A stretch of DNA of 64,000 nucleotides from Microcystis aeruginosa FD4 (GCF_009792235.1 NZ_CP046973.1:806001-870000), one strand, 5' to 3'. Positions 1 to 8,893 are shown, counted from the first letter of the stretch. Translations and numbers: made by a program. Notes: generated from the letters alone by a model not told the origin.

Positions 1-174
1 ATTGATCATACTGGCCTGTTCGGCAAAAAGAGCGATGCTGTCTTCCCGAAATAAAGACAGCGGACGCAACCATAAACGCAGGTGAACGTACCACACCGGT
101 TCTGCTTGCGCTTGCCGTTGATTTTCAAATTCACCCGCGAGATACCGACCAAAAGTGATTAATTCAGGGGTCAT
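1..174 (-). CDS. CpeT/CpcT-family phycobiliprotein lyase, N-terminal part
   Basis: The first 58 codons of a minus-strand gene that runs off the left edge. The protein opens MTPELITFGRYLAGEFENQ and continues with a WYVHLRLWLRPL segment, which matches the start of the CpcT/CpeT family. These lyases attach phycocyanobilin to a cysteine of a phycobiliprotein beta subunit (Cys153/155 in the best-studied members). The start is the ATG at 172-174. Family members are about 200 residues, so most of the gene lies outside. Which paralogue this is cannot be decided from 58 residues. The presence of apcABC 5 kb away fits a phycobilisome-bearing host. Confidence 0.75.
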   Translation of the reverse strand, partial: MTPELITFGRYLAGEFENQRQAQAEPVWYVHLRLWLRPLSLFREDSIALFAEQASMIN

Positions 175-251
175 AGCTCAAAAAATTCTCCTTATTGCCG
201 CAAAATTAATCCTAACACCCAGAGAACCCACTTTTTTGACAAAAATGACCT

Positions 252-1277
252 TCAGGCTATTGGAACCCGCTTAAACCCCGCTATTCCCCCTTTAGTGTAC
301 CAATATTCCCAGCGACCGCCAGCAGCACTAGACCAATCCTTGAGGTCAAATTTACCGCTGCCCGAGGGAATTCCTGCGATGCGATAGACTTTCACCGCTT
401 GACCGTTATTATTCCAGATTAAAGGCCGATCCGGTTCTATCTGTTCGGGTAGAGTCCCGTTAGTTTGCAGAAAATAGGCATCTTGTCCCTTATCGGTGCC
501 GTTGCCGTAGACTTTGGCGATACCCTGCTCATCGATCGCCAGAAAAGCACCTTCTTCTAAACCGATAGCGTAGGCAGGTAGTTGATTGTGATTATCGTGT
601 ACATTGCGGGCTAAAAAACCAAAAAGGCGACCATATCTTGTTTCGGGATGATCTTGATTGAGTCGATCCAAATGGGTATCTGTCACGACTTTTTTGAGAA
701 AAGGAACCCGAATAAAATCACTACGATAGAAGTCTTTAGTGTTGAAGTGAAAGGGATTATTTAATATTTCCGAACTCAGTACCCCTTCGTGAGCAGGCGC
801 ATAGTAAAAATCCCCCAGAATAGCCATTCCTGCGCTGGTTCCCGCCACGGGAACTTTTTTCTCATTGATCAGATAATTGATCGCTGTTTCCACCTTTGTG
901 CTTTCCCACAAATCCTCGTACTGATTTTGATCACCACCGGCAAAAAAAAGAATATCGGCATTACGAATATATTCGATAACATCAGGATGATTCGCCGCTT
1001 CACGACTATCAATTGATAGTTCCGCCGCCGAGTTGATCAGGGAGCGATAATTGTCGCAAATCCAATCAGCTTGACCGCCAAGATTGCCAAAGCGCAACAC
1101 TAAGTAATTACCGCCTTTAGCTCGATTCAATAACCATTTTGTCGCCTGATCTTCTCCTAATTTACCTCCTTCCGCTCCCCCGATTAATAAAATACCCGAT
1201 TGATGTTTTACCGACTGAAAATTGGCTTGTCCACAACGACAAGAATAACGAAAACCTTGGTCATTATTGTCGAACAT
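252..1277 (-). CDS. Peptidase S51 / cyanophycinase-like protein
   Basis: 341 residues. The core has the S51 layout: a glycine-rich GILLIGGAEGG strand near residue 28, the FFAGGDQNQ loop at 111-119, and the nucleophile elbow GTSAGM with Ser148. Cyanophycinase (CphB) hydrolyses the Asp-Arg storage polymer cyanophycin to dipeptides and is about 270 residues; this protein is longer, with a Cys-containing N-terminal extension (CRCG) and an extra C-terminal stretch, so it may be a family member with another peptide substrate. No cyanophycin synthetase gene is nearby. The long N-terminus could also mean that the true start lies downstream, at GTG or ATG codons before residue 28. The family call is firm; the substrate is inference. 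Confidence 0.75.
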   Translation of the reverse strand: MFDNNDQGFRYSCRCGQANFQSVKHQSGILLIGGAEGGKLGEDQATKWLLNRAKGGNYLVLRFGNLGGQADWICDNYRSLINSAAELSIDSREAANHPDVIEYIRNADILFFAGGDQNQYEDLWESTKVETAINYLINEKKVPVAGTSAGMAILGDFYYAPAHEGVLSSEILNNPFHFNTKDFYRSDFIRVPFLKKVVTDTHLDRLNQDHPETRYGRLFGFLARNVHDNHNQLPAYAIGLEEGAFLAIDEQGIAKVYGNGTDKGQDAYFLQTNGTLPEQIEPDRPLIWNNNGQAVKVYRIAGIPSGSGKFDLKDWSSAAGGRWEYWYTKGGIAGFKRVPIA

Positions 1278-1501
1278 AGTCTTGTACCCTCGCTCCTGAG
1301 CTTACTCTTTCTATCCTAGCTTTAACTAGGACAAAATCAGAGTTTTCTACCATAAAAGTTAACAACAAAGCTGCTCTATAGCTGAAATCGGTAGCGGCAA
1401 AACTACCTAGTTGACATTCTGTTAAAAATCGTCCTATTGGAGGCCAGTCGCCAGTGGTCGATACCAAATTAGGTTACACTTCATCTTTAGGGGAAAGGCT
1501 G

Positions 1502-1507
1502 TATAAT
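1502..1507 (+). promoter_or_regulatory. Possible -10 box for the binding-protein gene
   Basis: A perfect TATAAT lies 57 bases before the ATG at 1565. No good -35 hexamer sits at 16-18 bases upstream; TTACAC is 22 bases away. This is a weak call. Confidence 0.35.
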
Positions 1508-1564
1508 AATTCAAGGCTAGAAACTGGCAATTATTACTGTTGAAGTTGAGAATCGGCGGGCGAT

Positions 1565-2713
1565 ATGTTAAAGAGACGTTCTTTTTTGCAAGGATTAGGT
1601 ACAATCGCCTTAGCAGGAGGTTTAAGTGGCTGCGCTTCTGGAAGCGGCGATCCGAGCATTTTTCTCCTATCTGGTTCGATTCCGCCGCGATTACTAACAG
1701 ACTTTCGGAAAACTATTGCCGAAAAAAAAGTAAATTTTCAGTCGGAAAGGCAGCTGAAAGAGCTATTAAAATTGTTGGAAAAATGGTTAAAAAATCAGGA
1801 GCAACCAGCCTCACAATTTTCGATTCCTATCCCTTTTACGGAACAAAAACCAGCTATCGGTAATTTAGTCACCCTAGGGGATGCTTGGCTAGGAAAAGCG
1901 ATTAGCAACGGTTTAATTCAACCCCTAGATACTTCTCAACTCTCTAATTGGTCAAAACTGCCCCCCCGTTGGCAAGAAAATATGACTCGCAATGTCCAAG
2001 GACAACCGCAAACAGAGGGGAAAGTCTGGGCTGCGCCCTACCGTTGGGGAATGACAGTAATTGCCTATAATGAGGAAAAATTCGCTCAATTTGACTGGCG
2101 GCCACAGGATTGGTCTGATCTATGGCGACCGGAATTAACCGGTAAAATTGCCCTAATTGATAATCGTCGCGAAGTCATCGGTTTAACCCTAAAAAAATTG
2201 GGTTATTCTTATAACTCTAGTGATTTAAAACAAGTAATGGGACTAAAAGACCAGCTATTTGCTTTACAAAAACAGGTAAGATTTTATAGTTCTCAACATT
2301 ATTTACAACCCCTGATACTCGGAGATATCTGGCTATCTGTGGGTTGGTCTAATGATATTTTACCAGTGAGCGATCGCTATAATAAAATTAAAGTTGTTGT
2401 CCCCAAATCTGGGACTTCTCTCTGGTCAGATGTGTGGGTAAAACCAGTTTTAACTACTCCTAATTCTCTTGTGGAGCAATGGATTGATTTTTGTTGGCAA
2501 CCAGAATCCGCCACTAAAATTTCTTTATTTACCTCCGGATTATCACCCCTAATTCTCACTCAAAATCCCGACCAAATTCCCCCAGATATTAAAAATAATC
2601 CTTTACTTGTCAATCCAGAAGCGATCAAAAAAAGCGATTTTTTAAACCCTTTATCCCCAGCAACCGAGCAAGAATACCAGCAATTATGGCAAGCAATGCG
2701 AAAGTTAGTATAG
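1565..2713 (+). CDS. Extracellular polyamine-type solute-binding lipoprotein (PotD/PotF-like)
   Basis: 382 residues. The N-terminus has a twin-arginine-like KRRSFLQG motif, a hydrophobic stretch and a lipobox LSGC ending at Cys23, so the protein is probably exported folded and lipidated. The body resembles type 2 periplasmic binding proteins for spermidine/putrescine: an N-terminal lobe, a VWAAPYRWGMTVIAYN segment, and a WSDLWRPELTGKIALID hinge region typical of PotD/PotF relatives. No permease or ATPase genes lie alongside, so the transporter partners must be encoded elsewhere. It may also act as an orphan sensor of the ligand. Ligand identity is inferred from the family only. Confidence 0.7.
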   Translation: MLKRRSFLQGLGTIALAGGLSGCASGSGDPSIFLLSGSIPPRLLTDFRKTIAEKKVNFQSERQLKELLKLLEKWLKNQEQPASQFSIPIPFTEQKPAIGNLVTLGDAWLGKAISNGLIQPLDTSQLSNWSKLPPRWQENMTRNVQGQPQTEGKVWAAPYRWGMTVIAYNEEKFAQFDWRPQDWSDLWRPELTGKIALIDNRREVIGLTLKKLGYSYNSSDLKQVMGLKDQLFALQKQVRFYSSQHYLQPLILGDIWLSVGWSNDILPVSDRYNKIKVVVPKSGTSLWSDVWVKPVLTTPNSLVEQWIDFCWQPESATKISLFTSGLSPLILTQNPDQIPPDIKNNPLLVNPEAIKKSDFLNPLSPATEQEYQQLWQAMRKLV

Positions 2714-2787
2714 TCAGGAGATACTAGACAAAATTCTGCGAGAATATTGAGGTGAAAATTACATTTACCTAACTGATTCTAGCTGAT

Positions 2788-2910
2788 AAGTAGGGAGGCA
2801 CAATTATTTGTAGGATGGGTTAGCGCACTTCGTAACCCATGCGGGCGTTGGGTTTCATACTTCAACCCAACCTACGTTCATCTTATATTTAATTCCACCC
2901 ACCTACTTAA
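2788..2910. repeat. MITE family B copy (ends AAGTAGG/CCTACTTAA)
   Basis: About 123 bp, bounded by inverted ends AAGTAGG and CCTACTT. The interior carries GTAGGATGGGTTAGCGCACT and its partner strand AACCCAACCTAC. Further copies lie at 20779-20901 (same orientation), 34623-34744 and 45587-45700 (both inverted). It has no coding capacity. Confidence 0.85.
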
Positions 2911-3000
2911 CTGATAACTGATAACTGATAACTGATAACTGATAACTGATAACTGATAACTGATAACTGATAACTGATAACTGATAACTGATAACTGATT
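2911..3000. repeat. CTGATAA heptamer array
   Basis: About thirteen near-perfect copies of the 7-mer CTGATAA. The array ends inside the stop codon of the minus-strand M50 gene, so the gene reads straight from its stop codon into the array. Confidence 0.95.
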
Positions 3001-4120
3001 AAGCGGCTTGACTTTGGGTTTCTTGGGCGAGAAAATTAAGGATAGAAGCTTTCTCAATTAATCCCAAAACCGTGCCGTTTTCTTCTACCACTGTCACTTG
3101 AGATAAATTTTCTCCTTCCAAAATTTTCACCACATCTAGGAGGGAAGTATGAGACAAAACCAGTTTGAGACTTTCGCTAGTTTGTAATAACCGGCCGATA
3201 TTTACCTCTGTCCATTGGGAAGTGGGAATCGTTTTCAGAGCCTCTACATTAATCACTCCTAATAGTTTACCTTCGCTATCGGTAACTAAGAATTTAGACC
3301 ATTGTTGTTTACCGATAACATAATTATTAGCAAACTCTCGCAGGGTTAAATTAATCGGCACTACAGGACTATTAGGAGAGATAACATCTTTAGCGGTGTA
3401 GCGACTTAGGAAATCTTGAACCTTAGCTGATTGAGCGGAAAAGCCGGCATTTTGTAGGAGGAAAATGCCAATTAATAGCGTCCAAAAACTGCCAAATTGA
3501 CTGATTCCGAGAATTGATAGCGCACCGATGACAATCGCTAACCAACCAAAAAATTGACCGAAACGACTAGCGAATAAAACCCCTTTATTGGGATTGCCCG
3601 TTACTTGCCAAACAATGGCTTTAAGGATATTACCACCATCTAAAGGTAAACCGGGGATCAGGTTAAATAGCCCTAGGGCGAGGTTGATATAGGCAAGCAG
3701 CGAAAGAATCGCCGCCATGGGCGCATTTAAACTAATATTGGAACCAATAATTAGGAAGATACCGAAGAGCAGTAAACTAACTAAAGGGCCAGCAATTGCT
3801 ACTAGAAAAGCTTCCAGAGGAGTTTTCGATTCTCTGCCGAGAGTTGCCAACCCACCGAATAAAAACAGGGTAATTGATTTGACTTCAATACCTTGGGCGA
3901 TGGCAACAAAACTATGACCTAATTCGTGGGCAACCACGGAGGCAAATAGGAGAATAGCAGCAAAAAATCCCAATAGCCAGGGCATGATTCCTGTCAACTG
4001 GGGAAACTGACTTAACTCTCCTCCATAGGTTAAGGTAATTAACCCCAGAACGAAGAACCAAGAAGGATTAATATAAAAGGGAATTCCAAAGAGATTCCCG
4101 ACTCTAATGTTGCCATTCAT
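2999..4120 (-). CDS. Site-2 protease family M50 with C-terminal CBS domains
   Basis: 373 residues from the ATG at 4118-4120. That start is preferred to an upstream one (4228) because a GGAGAAG ribosome site precedes it, and the paralogue at 23243-24490 begins at the same point (MNGNIRVGNLFGIP versus MRTNWRIGSLLGIP). The zinc motif HELGH is at residues 65-69 and the second motif NLIPGLPLDGG at 153-163; six or so membrane segments fill the first 230 residues. Two CBS modules follow. Such proteins cut transmembrane substrates within the bilayer, often releasing anti-sigma factors, and the CBS pair usually senses adenylates. The substrate is unknown. The gene is followed immediately by the heptamer array. 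Confidence 0.88.
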   Translation of the reverse strand: MNGNIRVGNLFGIPFYINPSWFFVLGLITLTYGGELSQFPQLTGIMPWLLGFFAAILLFASVVAHELGHSFVAIAQGIEVKSITLFLFGGLATLGRESKTPLEAFLVAIAGPLVSLLLFGIFLIIGSNISLNAPMAAILSLLAYINLALGLFNLIPGLPLDGGNILKAIVWQVTGNPNKGVLFASRFGQFFGWLAIVIGALSILGISQFGSFWTLLIGIFLLQNAGFSAQSAKVQDFLSRYTAKDVISPNSPVVPINLTLREFANNYVIGKQQWSKFLVTDSEGKLLGVINVEALKTIPTSQWTEVNIGRLLQTSESLKLVLSHTSLLDVVKILEGENLSQVTVVEENGTVLGLIEKASILNFLAQETQSQAA

Positions 4121-4291
4121 TTTGTATCTTCTCCAATTATGGGGGACTAACGCCAAGAAGATTAGGTTATCAATTACGCCATTCACTTCTGTTAACAATT
4201 GTAACAAAACTGAAAATCTCCCCGGCATTCTTTCAGGGAGTAAAAACCGTCATCGCTGTGGTTCGGTTATTTTCGTAGGAGAATTAAATCA

Positions 4292-4921
4292 ATGATTAAT
4301 TATTTACGGGGACAAGCGATCGAGGTGATCAAAACCCCTAATAACCGACTGATCTTGATTTTAGACGTAAACCAGATCGGTTACGAAATCCAAATTCCCT
4401 CGCGATTAGCCCTAGACATCGGCAAAGATAACAATGATAGTCGTCAGATTTTTACTCACCTACTCCTTCGCGAGGAGCAGCCTTTATTGTACGGTTTTGG
4501 CACTGCCCCAGAGCGAGATCTGTTTCGTCAACTGCTTTCCGTCAATGGAGTTGGGGCGCAATTAGCCCTAGCTTTAATCGATACCTTGGGGATTGAGGAA
4601 CTTGTGGTGGCGATAGTGACAGGAAATACCAAAATTTTGAGCAAAACCCCCGGAGTAGGCTTAAAAACAGCAGAAAGAATCGCTTTGGAGTTAAAAACTA
4701 AATTGGCAGCATGGCGACAGCTAAAAGAAGCGACGACGACAACCACGGCAATACTACCGGCAGCGGAAATCCTCGAAGATGTGCAGATGACCCTTTTAGC
4801 TTTAGGATACAGCCGAGAGGAGATCGATCGAGCTATGGCAGTCCTCAGTCAAGATGCTTTATTTAGTAAAAATACTCAGCCAGAAGACTGGATTAAAGGC
4901 GCAATTAATTGGCTAGGGTAA
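4292..4921 (+). CDS. ruvA: Holliday junction DNA helicase subunit RuvA
   Basis: 209 residues, the usual RuvA length. The N-terminal OB fold (MINYLRGQAIEVI through LLYGF) is followed by tandem helix-hairpin-helix motifs (LLSVNGVGAQLALALI and LSKTPGVGLKTAERI, about residues 80-130) and a C-terminal UBA-like domain ending DWIKGAINWL. RuvA tetramers grip four-way junctions and load RuvB for branch migration. The gene is divergent from the M50 gene, with a GTAGGAG ribosome site upstream. No ruvB or ruvC is nearby, as is common in cyanobacteria. Confidence 0.95.
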   Translation: MINYLRGQAIEVIKTPNNRLILILDVNQIGYEIQIPSRLALDIGKDNNDSRQIFTHLLLREEQPLLYGFGTAPERDLFRQLLSVNGVGAQLALALIDTLGIEELVVAIVTGNTKILSKTPGVGLKTAERIALELKTKLAAWRQLKEATTTTTAILPAAEILEDVQMTLLALGYSREEIDRAMAVLSQDALFSKNTQPEDWIKGAINWLG

Positions 4922-4934
4922 ACCAGTCTTCAGG

Positions 4935-5190
4935 AGTCAGGAGTCAGGAGTCGATAGATAGGGTGATGGGGTGATAGGGATTTAGGGGTTTAGGGTTTTG
5001 GGGTTTTGGGGTTTTGGGGTTTTAGGGTTTTAGGGTATTAGTTGAAATTCCCCCACCTTCCCACTTCTCCCCCGCAACGAACGCGCACGAAGTGGTCTCC
5101 CCACTTTCCCCATCACCCCACTTCCCCATCACCCCACTTCCCCACCTCCCCACACCCCACACCCCACACCCCACACCCCACACCCCACTC
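4935..5190. repeat. Composite G-rich / linker / C-rich repeat tract, copy 1
   Basis: CAGGAGT repeats lead into GGGGTTTT/AGGGTTTT octamers (about 4981-5037). The fixed linker TTAGTTGAAATTCCCCCA follows (about 5038-5055), then C-rich arrays of CCCCACTT/CCCCATCA and CCCCACA. It lies between ruvA and apcA. Open frames across it are low-complexity artefacts. Confidence 0.85.
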
Positions 5191-5326
5191 CGGAGCTTCC
5201 TTCTTCGGGCAAATGTTAAAAAGTATTACAAAAATAGTGAGAAGGTGAACCAGATGCCGCAAAATAGTTGCGTTAGGTCGCTCTAGCTAGGGAAGTCTTG
5301 AGACGCTAAGGCGGAAACGAGATAAC

Positions 5327-5355
5327 TTGAGCGTAGTGACCACAACTGCTATAAA
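5327..5355 (+). promoter_or_regulatory. Promoter of the apcABC operon
   Basis: TTGAGC (5327-5332) is separated by exactly 17 bases from TATAAA (5350-5355). The predicted leader of about 45 bases contains a small hairpin GATTAA-loop-TTAATC (about 5362-5378) and a strong GGGAGGAA ribosome site before apcA. Confidence 0.65.
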
Positions 5356-5403
5356 ATGTCAGATTAAGTTTATTAATCTCACTTAGTTGGGAGGAATCCA
5401 TCA

Positions 5404-5889
5404 ATGAGTATCGTCACGAAATCGATCGTGAATGCTGATGCTGAAGCTCGTTACCTCAGCCCCGGCGAACTAGACAGAATTAAAGCCTTCGTTACCAGTG
5501 GTGCCGCTCGTTTACGCATCGCTGAAACCCTGACTGGCGCTCGCGAAACCATCGTCAAGCAAGCTGGCGATCGCTTATTCCAAAAACGTCCTGACATCGT
5601 TTCCCCCGGTGGCAACGCTTACGGCGAAGAAATGACCGCCACCTGTCTGCGTGACATGGACTACTACCTACGTTTAATCACCTACGGAGTAGTTGCTGGT
5701 GATGTCACCCCGATTGAAGAAATCGGTTTGGTCGGTGTGCGTGAAATGTACAAATCTTTAGGAACCGACATCGGTGCCGTAGCTCAAAGCGTTCGCGAAA
5801 TGAAAGAAGTTGCTACTGGTCTTATGTCTTCTGACGATGCTTCTGAAGCTTCTTCCTACTTCGATTACGTGATCGGCTCTATGTCGTAG
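5404..5889 (+). CDS. apcA: Allophycocyanin alpha subunit
   Basis: 161 residues, the standard length. The globin-like phycobiliprotein fold is evident, with Cys81 in the TCLRDMDYYLR segment as the phycocyanobilin attachment site. ApcA pairs with ApcB to form the trimers of the phycobilisome core, which pass energy to the photosystems. It is the first gene of apcA-apcB-apcC, with a clear promoter and ribosome site upstream and a 79-base gap to apcB. GC-rich codon choices (for example CGT, GGT, TTC) fit a highly expressed gene. Confidence 0.98.
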   Translation: MSIVTKSIVNADAEARYLSPGELDRIKAFVTSGAARLRIAETLTGARETIVKQAGDRLFQKRPDIVSPGGNAYGEEMTATCLRDMDYYLRLITYGVVAGDVTPIEEIGLVGVREMYKSLGTDIGAVAQSVREMKEVATGLMSSDDASEASSYFDYVIGSMS

Positions 5890-5968
5890 AATAACTCCTT
5901 TGTGAATTGTTCTAGACACACCCCTCGTAAACCTCTTAAGATTAAGCAAAATTCAAGGAAGAACCACC

Positions 5969-6454
5969 ATGCAAGACGCAATTACTTCTGTTATCAACTC
6001 TGCTGACGTTCAAGGCAAATACCTTGACTCTAATGCTCTCGGCAAACTGAAAGGCTACTTCGCCACCGGTGAACTGCGCGTGCGCGCCGCTAGTGTCATT
6101 AGCGCCAACGCTGCCGGTATCGTTAAAGAAGCTGTGGCTAAGTCCCTGTTATACTCTGACGTAACCCGTCCCGGTGGCAATATGTACACCACCCGTCGTT
6201 ACGCCGCTTGTATCCGTGACCTCGACTACTATCTCCGTTATGCTACCTACGCTATGTTAGCTGGAGATCCTTCTATCCTCGATGAGCGCGTTCTCAACGG
6301 CCTGAAAGAAACCTACAACTCTTTAGGTGTACCCATCTCCTCCACCGTTCAAGCTATCCAAGCGATGAAAGAAGTCACCGCTAGTTTAGTTGGTGCTGAT
6401 GCGGGTAAAGAAATGGGGATTTACTTCGACTACATTAGCTCTGGCTTAAGCTAG
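5969..6454 (+). CDS. apcB: Allophycocyanin beta subunit
   Basis: 161 residues. Cys81 (in YAACIRDLDYYLR) binds the chromophore. Asn71 in GGNMYTTRR is the asparagine that is gamma-N-methylated in phycobiliprotein beta subunits. The protein forms the alpha-beta monomer with ApcA in the phycobilisome core. The ribosome site is GGAAG, 10 bases before the ATG. It lies mid-operon, with a 189-base leader before apcC. Confidence 0.98.
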   Translation: MQDAITSVINSADVQGKYLDSNALGKLKGYFATGELRVRAASVISANAAGIVKEAVAKSLLYSDVTRPGGNMYTTRRYAACIRDLDYYLRYATYAMLAGDPSILDERVLNGLKETYNSLGVPISSTVQAIQAMKEVTASLVGADAGKEMGIYFDYISSGLS

Positions 6455-6476
6455 AAGTAACGAACTCGGACAAAAT

Positions 6477-6573
6477 AGGTTCGGGAAGCCGAGGATGAGT
6501 GCTAGGTCTTTAAAGGCTGAATCTGGCCAAGATAGGTTTTGACGAGCTAGTATTGATCCTTGACTCCCGACCT
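6477..6573 (+). promoter_or_regulatory. Possible stem in the apcB-apcC spacer
   Basis: AGGTTCGGGA (6477-6486) can pair with TCCCGACCT (6565-6573) with one bulged base, closing about 80 bases. Such spacer structures often cut read-through, so that less of the small linker is made than of the alpha and beta subunits. This is inference from sequence only. Confidence 0.35.
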
Positions 6574-6643
6574 TTGTTATTTTAGGAAAAAGCCTTCGTT
6601 AGTTTGAGCGACAAGTTTTTCAGCGATTAGGAGAAATCAATCC

Positions 6644-6847
6644 ATGCGGATGTTCAAAATCACCGCTTGTGTTCCAAGTCAAAGCCGCATTCGGACACAA
6701 CGGGAATTACAAAATACCTATTTCACCAAACTCGTTCCCTACGATAATTGGTTTCGTGAGCAACAACGCATCATGAAAATGGGCGGCAAAATTGTCAAAG
6801 TGCAGTTAGCTACCGGCAAACCGGGAACTAATACAGGTTTACTGTAA
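6644..6847 (+). CDS. apcC: Phycobilisome 7.8-kDa core linker ApcC
   Basis: 67 residues, the canonical ApcC length, consisting of a CpcD-like linker domain (MRMFKITACVPSQSR through IVKVQLATGKPGTNTG). One copy sits in the cavity of a terminal allophycocyanin trimer and caps the core cylinder. An AGGAGAA ribosome site precedes the ATG. It is the last gene of the operon and ends 20 bases before a strong terminator. Confidence 0.97.
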   Translation: MRMFKITACVPSQSRIRTQRELQNTYFTKLVPYDNWFREQQRIMKMGGKIVKVQLATGKPGTNTGLL

Positions 6848-6869
6848 TTGGCTGCCACTAGAACTGAAA

Positions 6870-6898
6870 AAAAAGAGGTCTGGAAAGACCTCTTTTTG
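6870..6898. terminator. Terminator shared by apcC and msrB
   Basis: AAAAGAGGTCT (6871-6881), loop GGAA, then AGACCTCTTTTT (6886-6897) forms an 11-12 bp stem with a T run to the right and an A run to the left. It can therefore stop both apcABC and the convergent msrB. Confidence 0.9.
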
Positions 6899-6900
6899 CT

Positions 6901-7317
6901 TTAGGGATTTTTTTCAAACTGCAAAGCGGCAGAGTTGAGACAATAGCGTTTTCCCGTTGGGGGTGGACCATCATTAAAAACGTGACCAAGATGTGCATCA
7001 CAGGTGGCACAAACAATCTCTGTCCGCACCATGAAAAAACTAACATCTCGTTCGTACTTGATATTAGCTTCGTTAGCAGCGGTCGAGAAACTCGGCCAAC
7101 CAGTACCCGAATCATACTTGCTGTCAGAAGTAAATAACTCCGTACCACAGCAGACACATTTGTAAATACCTTTTTCTTTATTATCGTGATATTTACCCGT
7201 AAAAGCCCGTTCTGTTCCCTTTTTGCGAGTAACTTGGAACTGTTCAGGAGTTAGCTGGGTCTGCCATTCCGCCTCGGTTTTACGAACTTTTTCTACCATA
7301 GTTAGGACAACCGCCAT
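6901..7317 (-). CDS. msrB: Peptide-methionine (R)-S-oxide reductase
   Basis: 138 residues. The zinc-binding pairs are CVCC and CATC, the substrate-binding GTGWPSF is present, and the catalytic cysteine sits in RYCLNSAAL near the C-terminus. MsrB repairs methionine-R-sulfoxide using thioredoxin. The start may instead be MVEKVRK (ATG at 7297-7299), six codons in. The gene faces apcC across a shared terminator. Confidence 0.93.
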   Translation of the reverse strand: MAVVLTMVEKVRKTEAEWQTQLTPEQFQVTRKKGTERAFTGKYHDNKEKGIYKCVCCGTELFTSDSKYDSGTGWPSFSTAANEANIKYERDVSFFMVRTEIVCATCDAHLGHVFNDGPPPTGKRYCLNSAALQFEKNP

Positions 7318-7492
7318 TATGATTAAACTTCTCTTTTTAGTCTAACCTGAGTTCGAGATCTAGGGTTTTTTCACCAGAAATTTTGGGTCTGAAGAAATTT
7401 TGGGTCTGAAACCCCTTCCTAATGTAAAAGTTAGGGTCATTAAAAAAAGCTGGCATTATCATTAAAGTAGTCCGAAGCCTGATCCTAATTTT

Positions 7493-8521
7493 ATGTCCCA
7501 GAAAAATGAAATTCTTCCCCTGCTGTTGACGGTTATGGTGACATCGGCAGTTTTAGGAGGAATTGCTTGGTGGTTGCTCAACAAAACCTTTCCCAATCTC
7601 AATGATCGATCTAATTCTTCCTCCTCGAATAATCAAATTTCCGAAACGTTAGCTGCGGTTAAAAATGTCCCGGAAGGATTATTTAACTACGGGGGAAGTA
7701 CCACTTGGGCCCCGATTCGTAAGGAAGTGGACTTTATTATCCAGCAAGTCTGGCCGAAATTTCGCCTCGTCTATACCGATCCCACCACGGGAACCCCCGG
7801 CACCGGCAGCGGTATTCGGATGTTAATCGAGAATCAATTGGCTTTTTCCCAAGCATCTCGATCGCTTAAAGATGAGGAAATACAACGCGCTCAACAACGG
7901 GGATTGACTTTAAAAGAGGTTCCCGTGGCTATCGATGGAATTGCGATCGCAGTTCATCCCGATTTACCGGTTTCCGGTCTAACAATTACCCAGTTAAAAG
8001 ATATTTATACAGGAAAAATTAGCAATTGGCGGCAAGTGGGCGGGCCTAATTTAGCCATTATTCCCTATTCCCGACGCAAGGAAGATGGGGGAACCGTGGA
8101 ATTTTTTATCGATCAGGTTTTAGAAAAAGCCGATTTTGGGGATAATATTCAGTATGTTTATAGCACGACTCCTGCTCTTAGAAAAGTTTCCCAAAATTTG
8201 GGAGGAATTTACTATGCTTCTGCACCGGAAGTAGTTCCCCAGTGTGGAATTAAAACTTTACCCCTTGGTAAAAGCGAAAATCAATTAGTTGCCCCCTACC
8301 AAGAACCTTCGATCCCGTCTTCCCAATGTCCCCAGAAGCGTAATCAACTGAATGAATTAGCTTTTCAAAAGGGAGAATACCCGATCACCCGTCGTCTTTT
8401 TGTTATTATCAAACAAAATGGTCAATTAGACGAACAAGCGGGGGAAGCTTACGCTGATTTATTATTAACCGATCAAGGACAGAAATTAATTGAAAAAGCC
8501 GGTTTTGTTCCCTTAAGATAA
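7493..8521 (+). CDS. PstS-like phosphate-binding protein with N-terminal membrane anchor
   Basis: 342 residues. One hydrophobic helix (about residues 8-28) acts as an uncleaved anchor or signal, followed by a Ser/Asn-rich spacer. The binding domain begins FNYGGSTTWAPIRKEVD, a PstS-type phosphate loop, and has the family's TGTPGTGSGIR and DIYTGKISNWRQVGGP segments. PstS proteins deliver phosphate to PstCAB. No pst permease genes are nearby, so this may be one of several PstS/SphX-like paralogues typical of cyanobacteria. Ligand assignment is by family. Confidence 0.75.
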   Translation: MSQKNEILPLLLTVMVTSAVLGGIAWWLLNKTFPNLNDRSNSSSSNNQISETLAAVKNVPEGLFNYGGSTTWAPIRKEVDFIIQQVWPKFRLVYTDPTTGTPGTGSGIRMLIENQLAFSQASRSLKDEEIQRAQQRGLTLKEVPVAIDGIAIAVHPDLPVSGLTITQLKDIYTGKISNWRQVGGPNLAIIPYSRRKEDGGTVEFFIDQVLEKADFGDNIQYVYSTTPALRKVSQNLGGIYYASAPEVVPQCGIKTLPLGKSENQLVAPYQEPSIPSSQCPQKRNQLNELAFQKGEYPITRRLFVIIKQNGQLDEQAGEAYADLLLTDQGQKLIEKAGFVPLR

Positions 8522-8571
8522 TTTAACCCAACTTCTACAAATCTAGGTTAAAGTGAATTTGAGTAATTTTC

Positions 8572-8871
8572 ATGACAACGTTTCTCATGCTGAGTGTGCG
8601 CTTGATTGGGCGCATCCAGAGGACTGCTACGCCTAGTTTTGTCCAGATTTTCGGCTATCCCGTCGAAATCATCGCTCGGTGCGAACGATTTTTACCGAAC
8701 AAGCAGGACATCTTCACCCAATGGCTCCTAGATGACAGTGGGATTTACACCTTCTGTCGCTACTATCCCACCTATGTGCAACTGGCAGTAGTAGCCAACA
8801 ACCGCGACGAGCAAGCCATCCGCGCCCAATACCTGCGTCATAATCGCGTCAGATACTTTGCTTTGATCTAA
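8572..8871 (+). CDS. Conserved-looking hypothetical protein
   Basis: 99 residues, not recognised. It is rich in Arg, Tyr and Phe, has no evident signal peptide or membrane helix, and contains a WLLDDSGIYTFCRYYPTYVQLAVVANN stretch that looks like a folded alpha/beta core. Codon use resembles its neighbours. It starts 50 bases after the PstS-like gene on the same strand and could be cotranscribed. Confidence 0.5.
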   Translation: MTTFLMLSVRLIGRIQRTATPSFVQIFGYPVEIIARCERFLPNKQDIFTQWLLDDSGIYTFCRYYPTYVQLAVVANNRDEQAIRAQYLRHNRVRYFALI

Positions 8872-8893
8872 GATTGAGTTAGCAATATCTAAT

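Noticed and set aside
1264..1467. 67-codon minus-strand frame upstream of the S51 peptidase gene
   Set aside because: No family resemblance, no ribosome site, and it overlaps the start of a real gene.
2911..3000. Possible CRISPR array
   Set aside because: The 7-base units are contiguous, with no spacers. None of the other arrays has repeat-spacer alternation.
5042..5286. Open frames of 60-68 codons made of His/Pro/Ser/Thr repeats
   Set aside because: They translate the C-rich octamer array and have no start signal or non-repetitive sequence.
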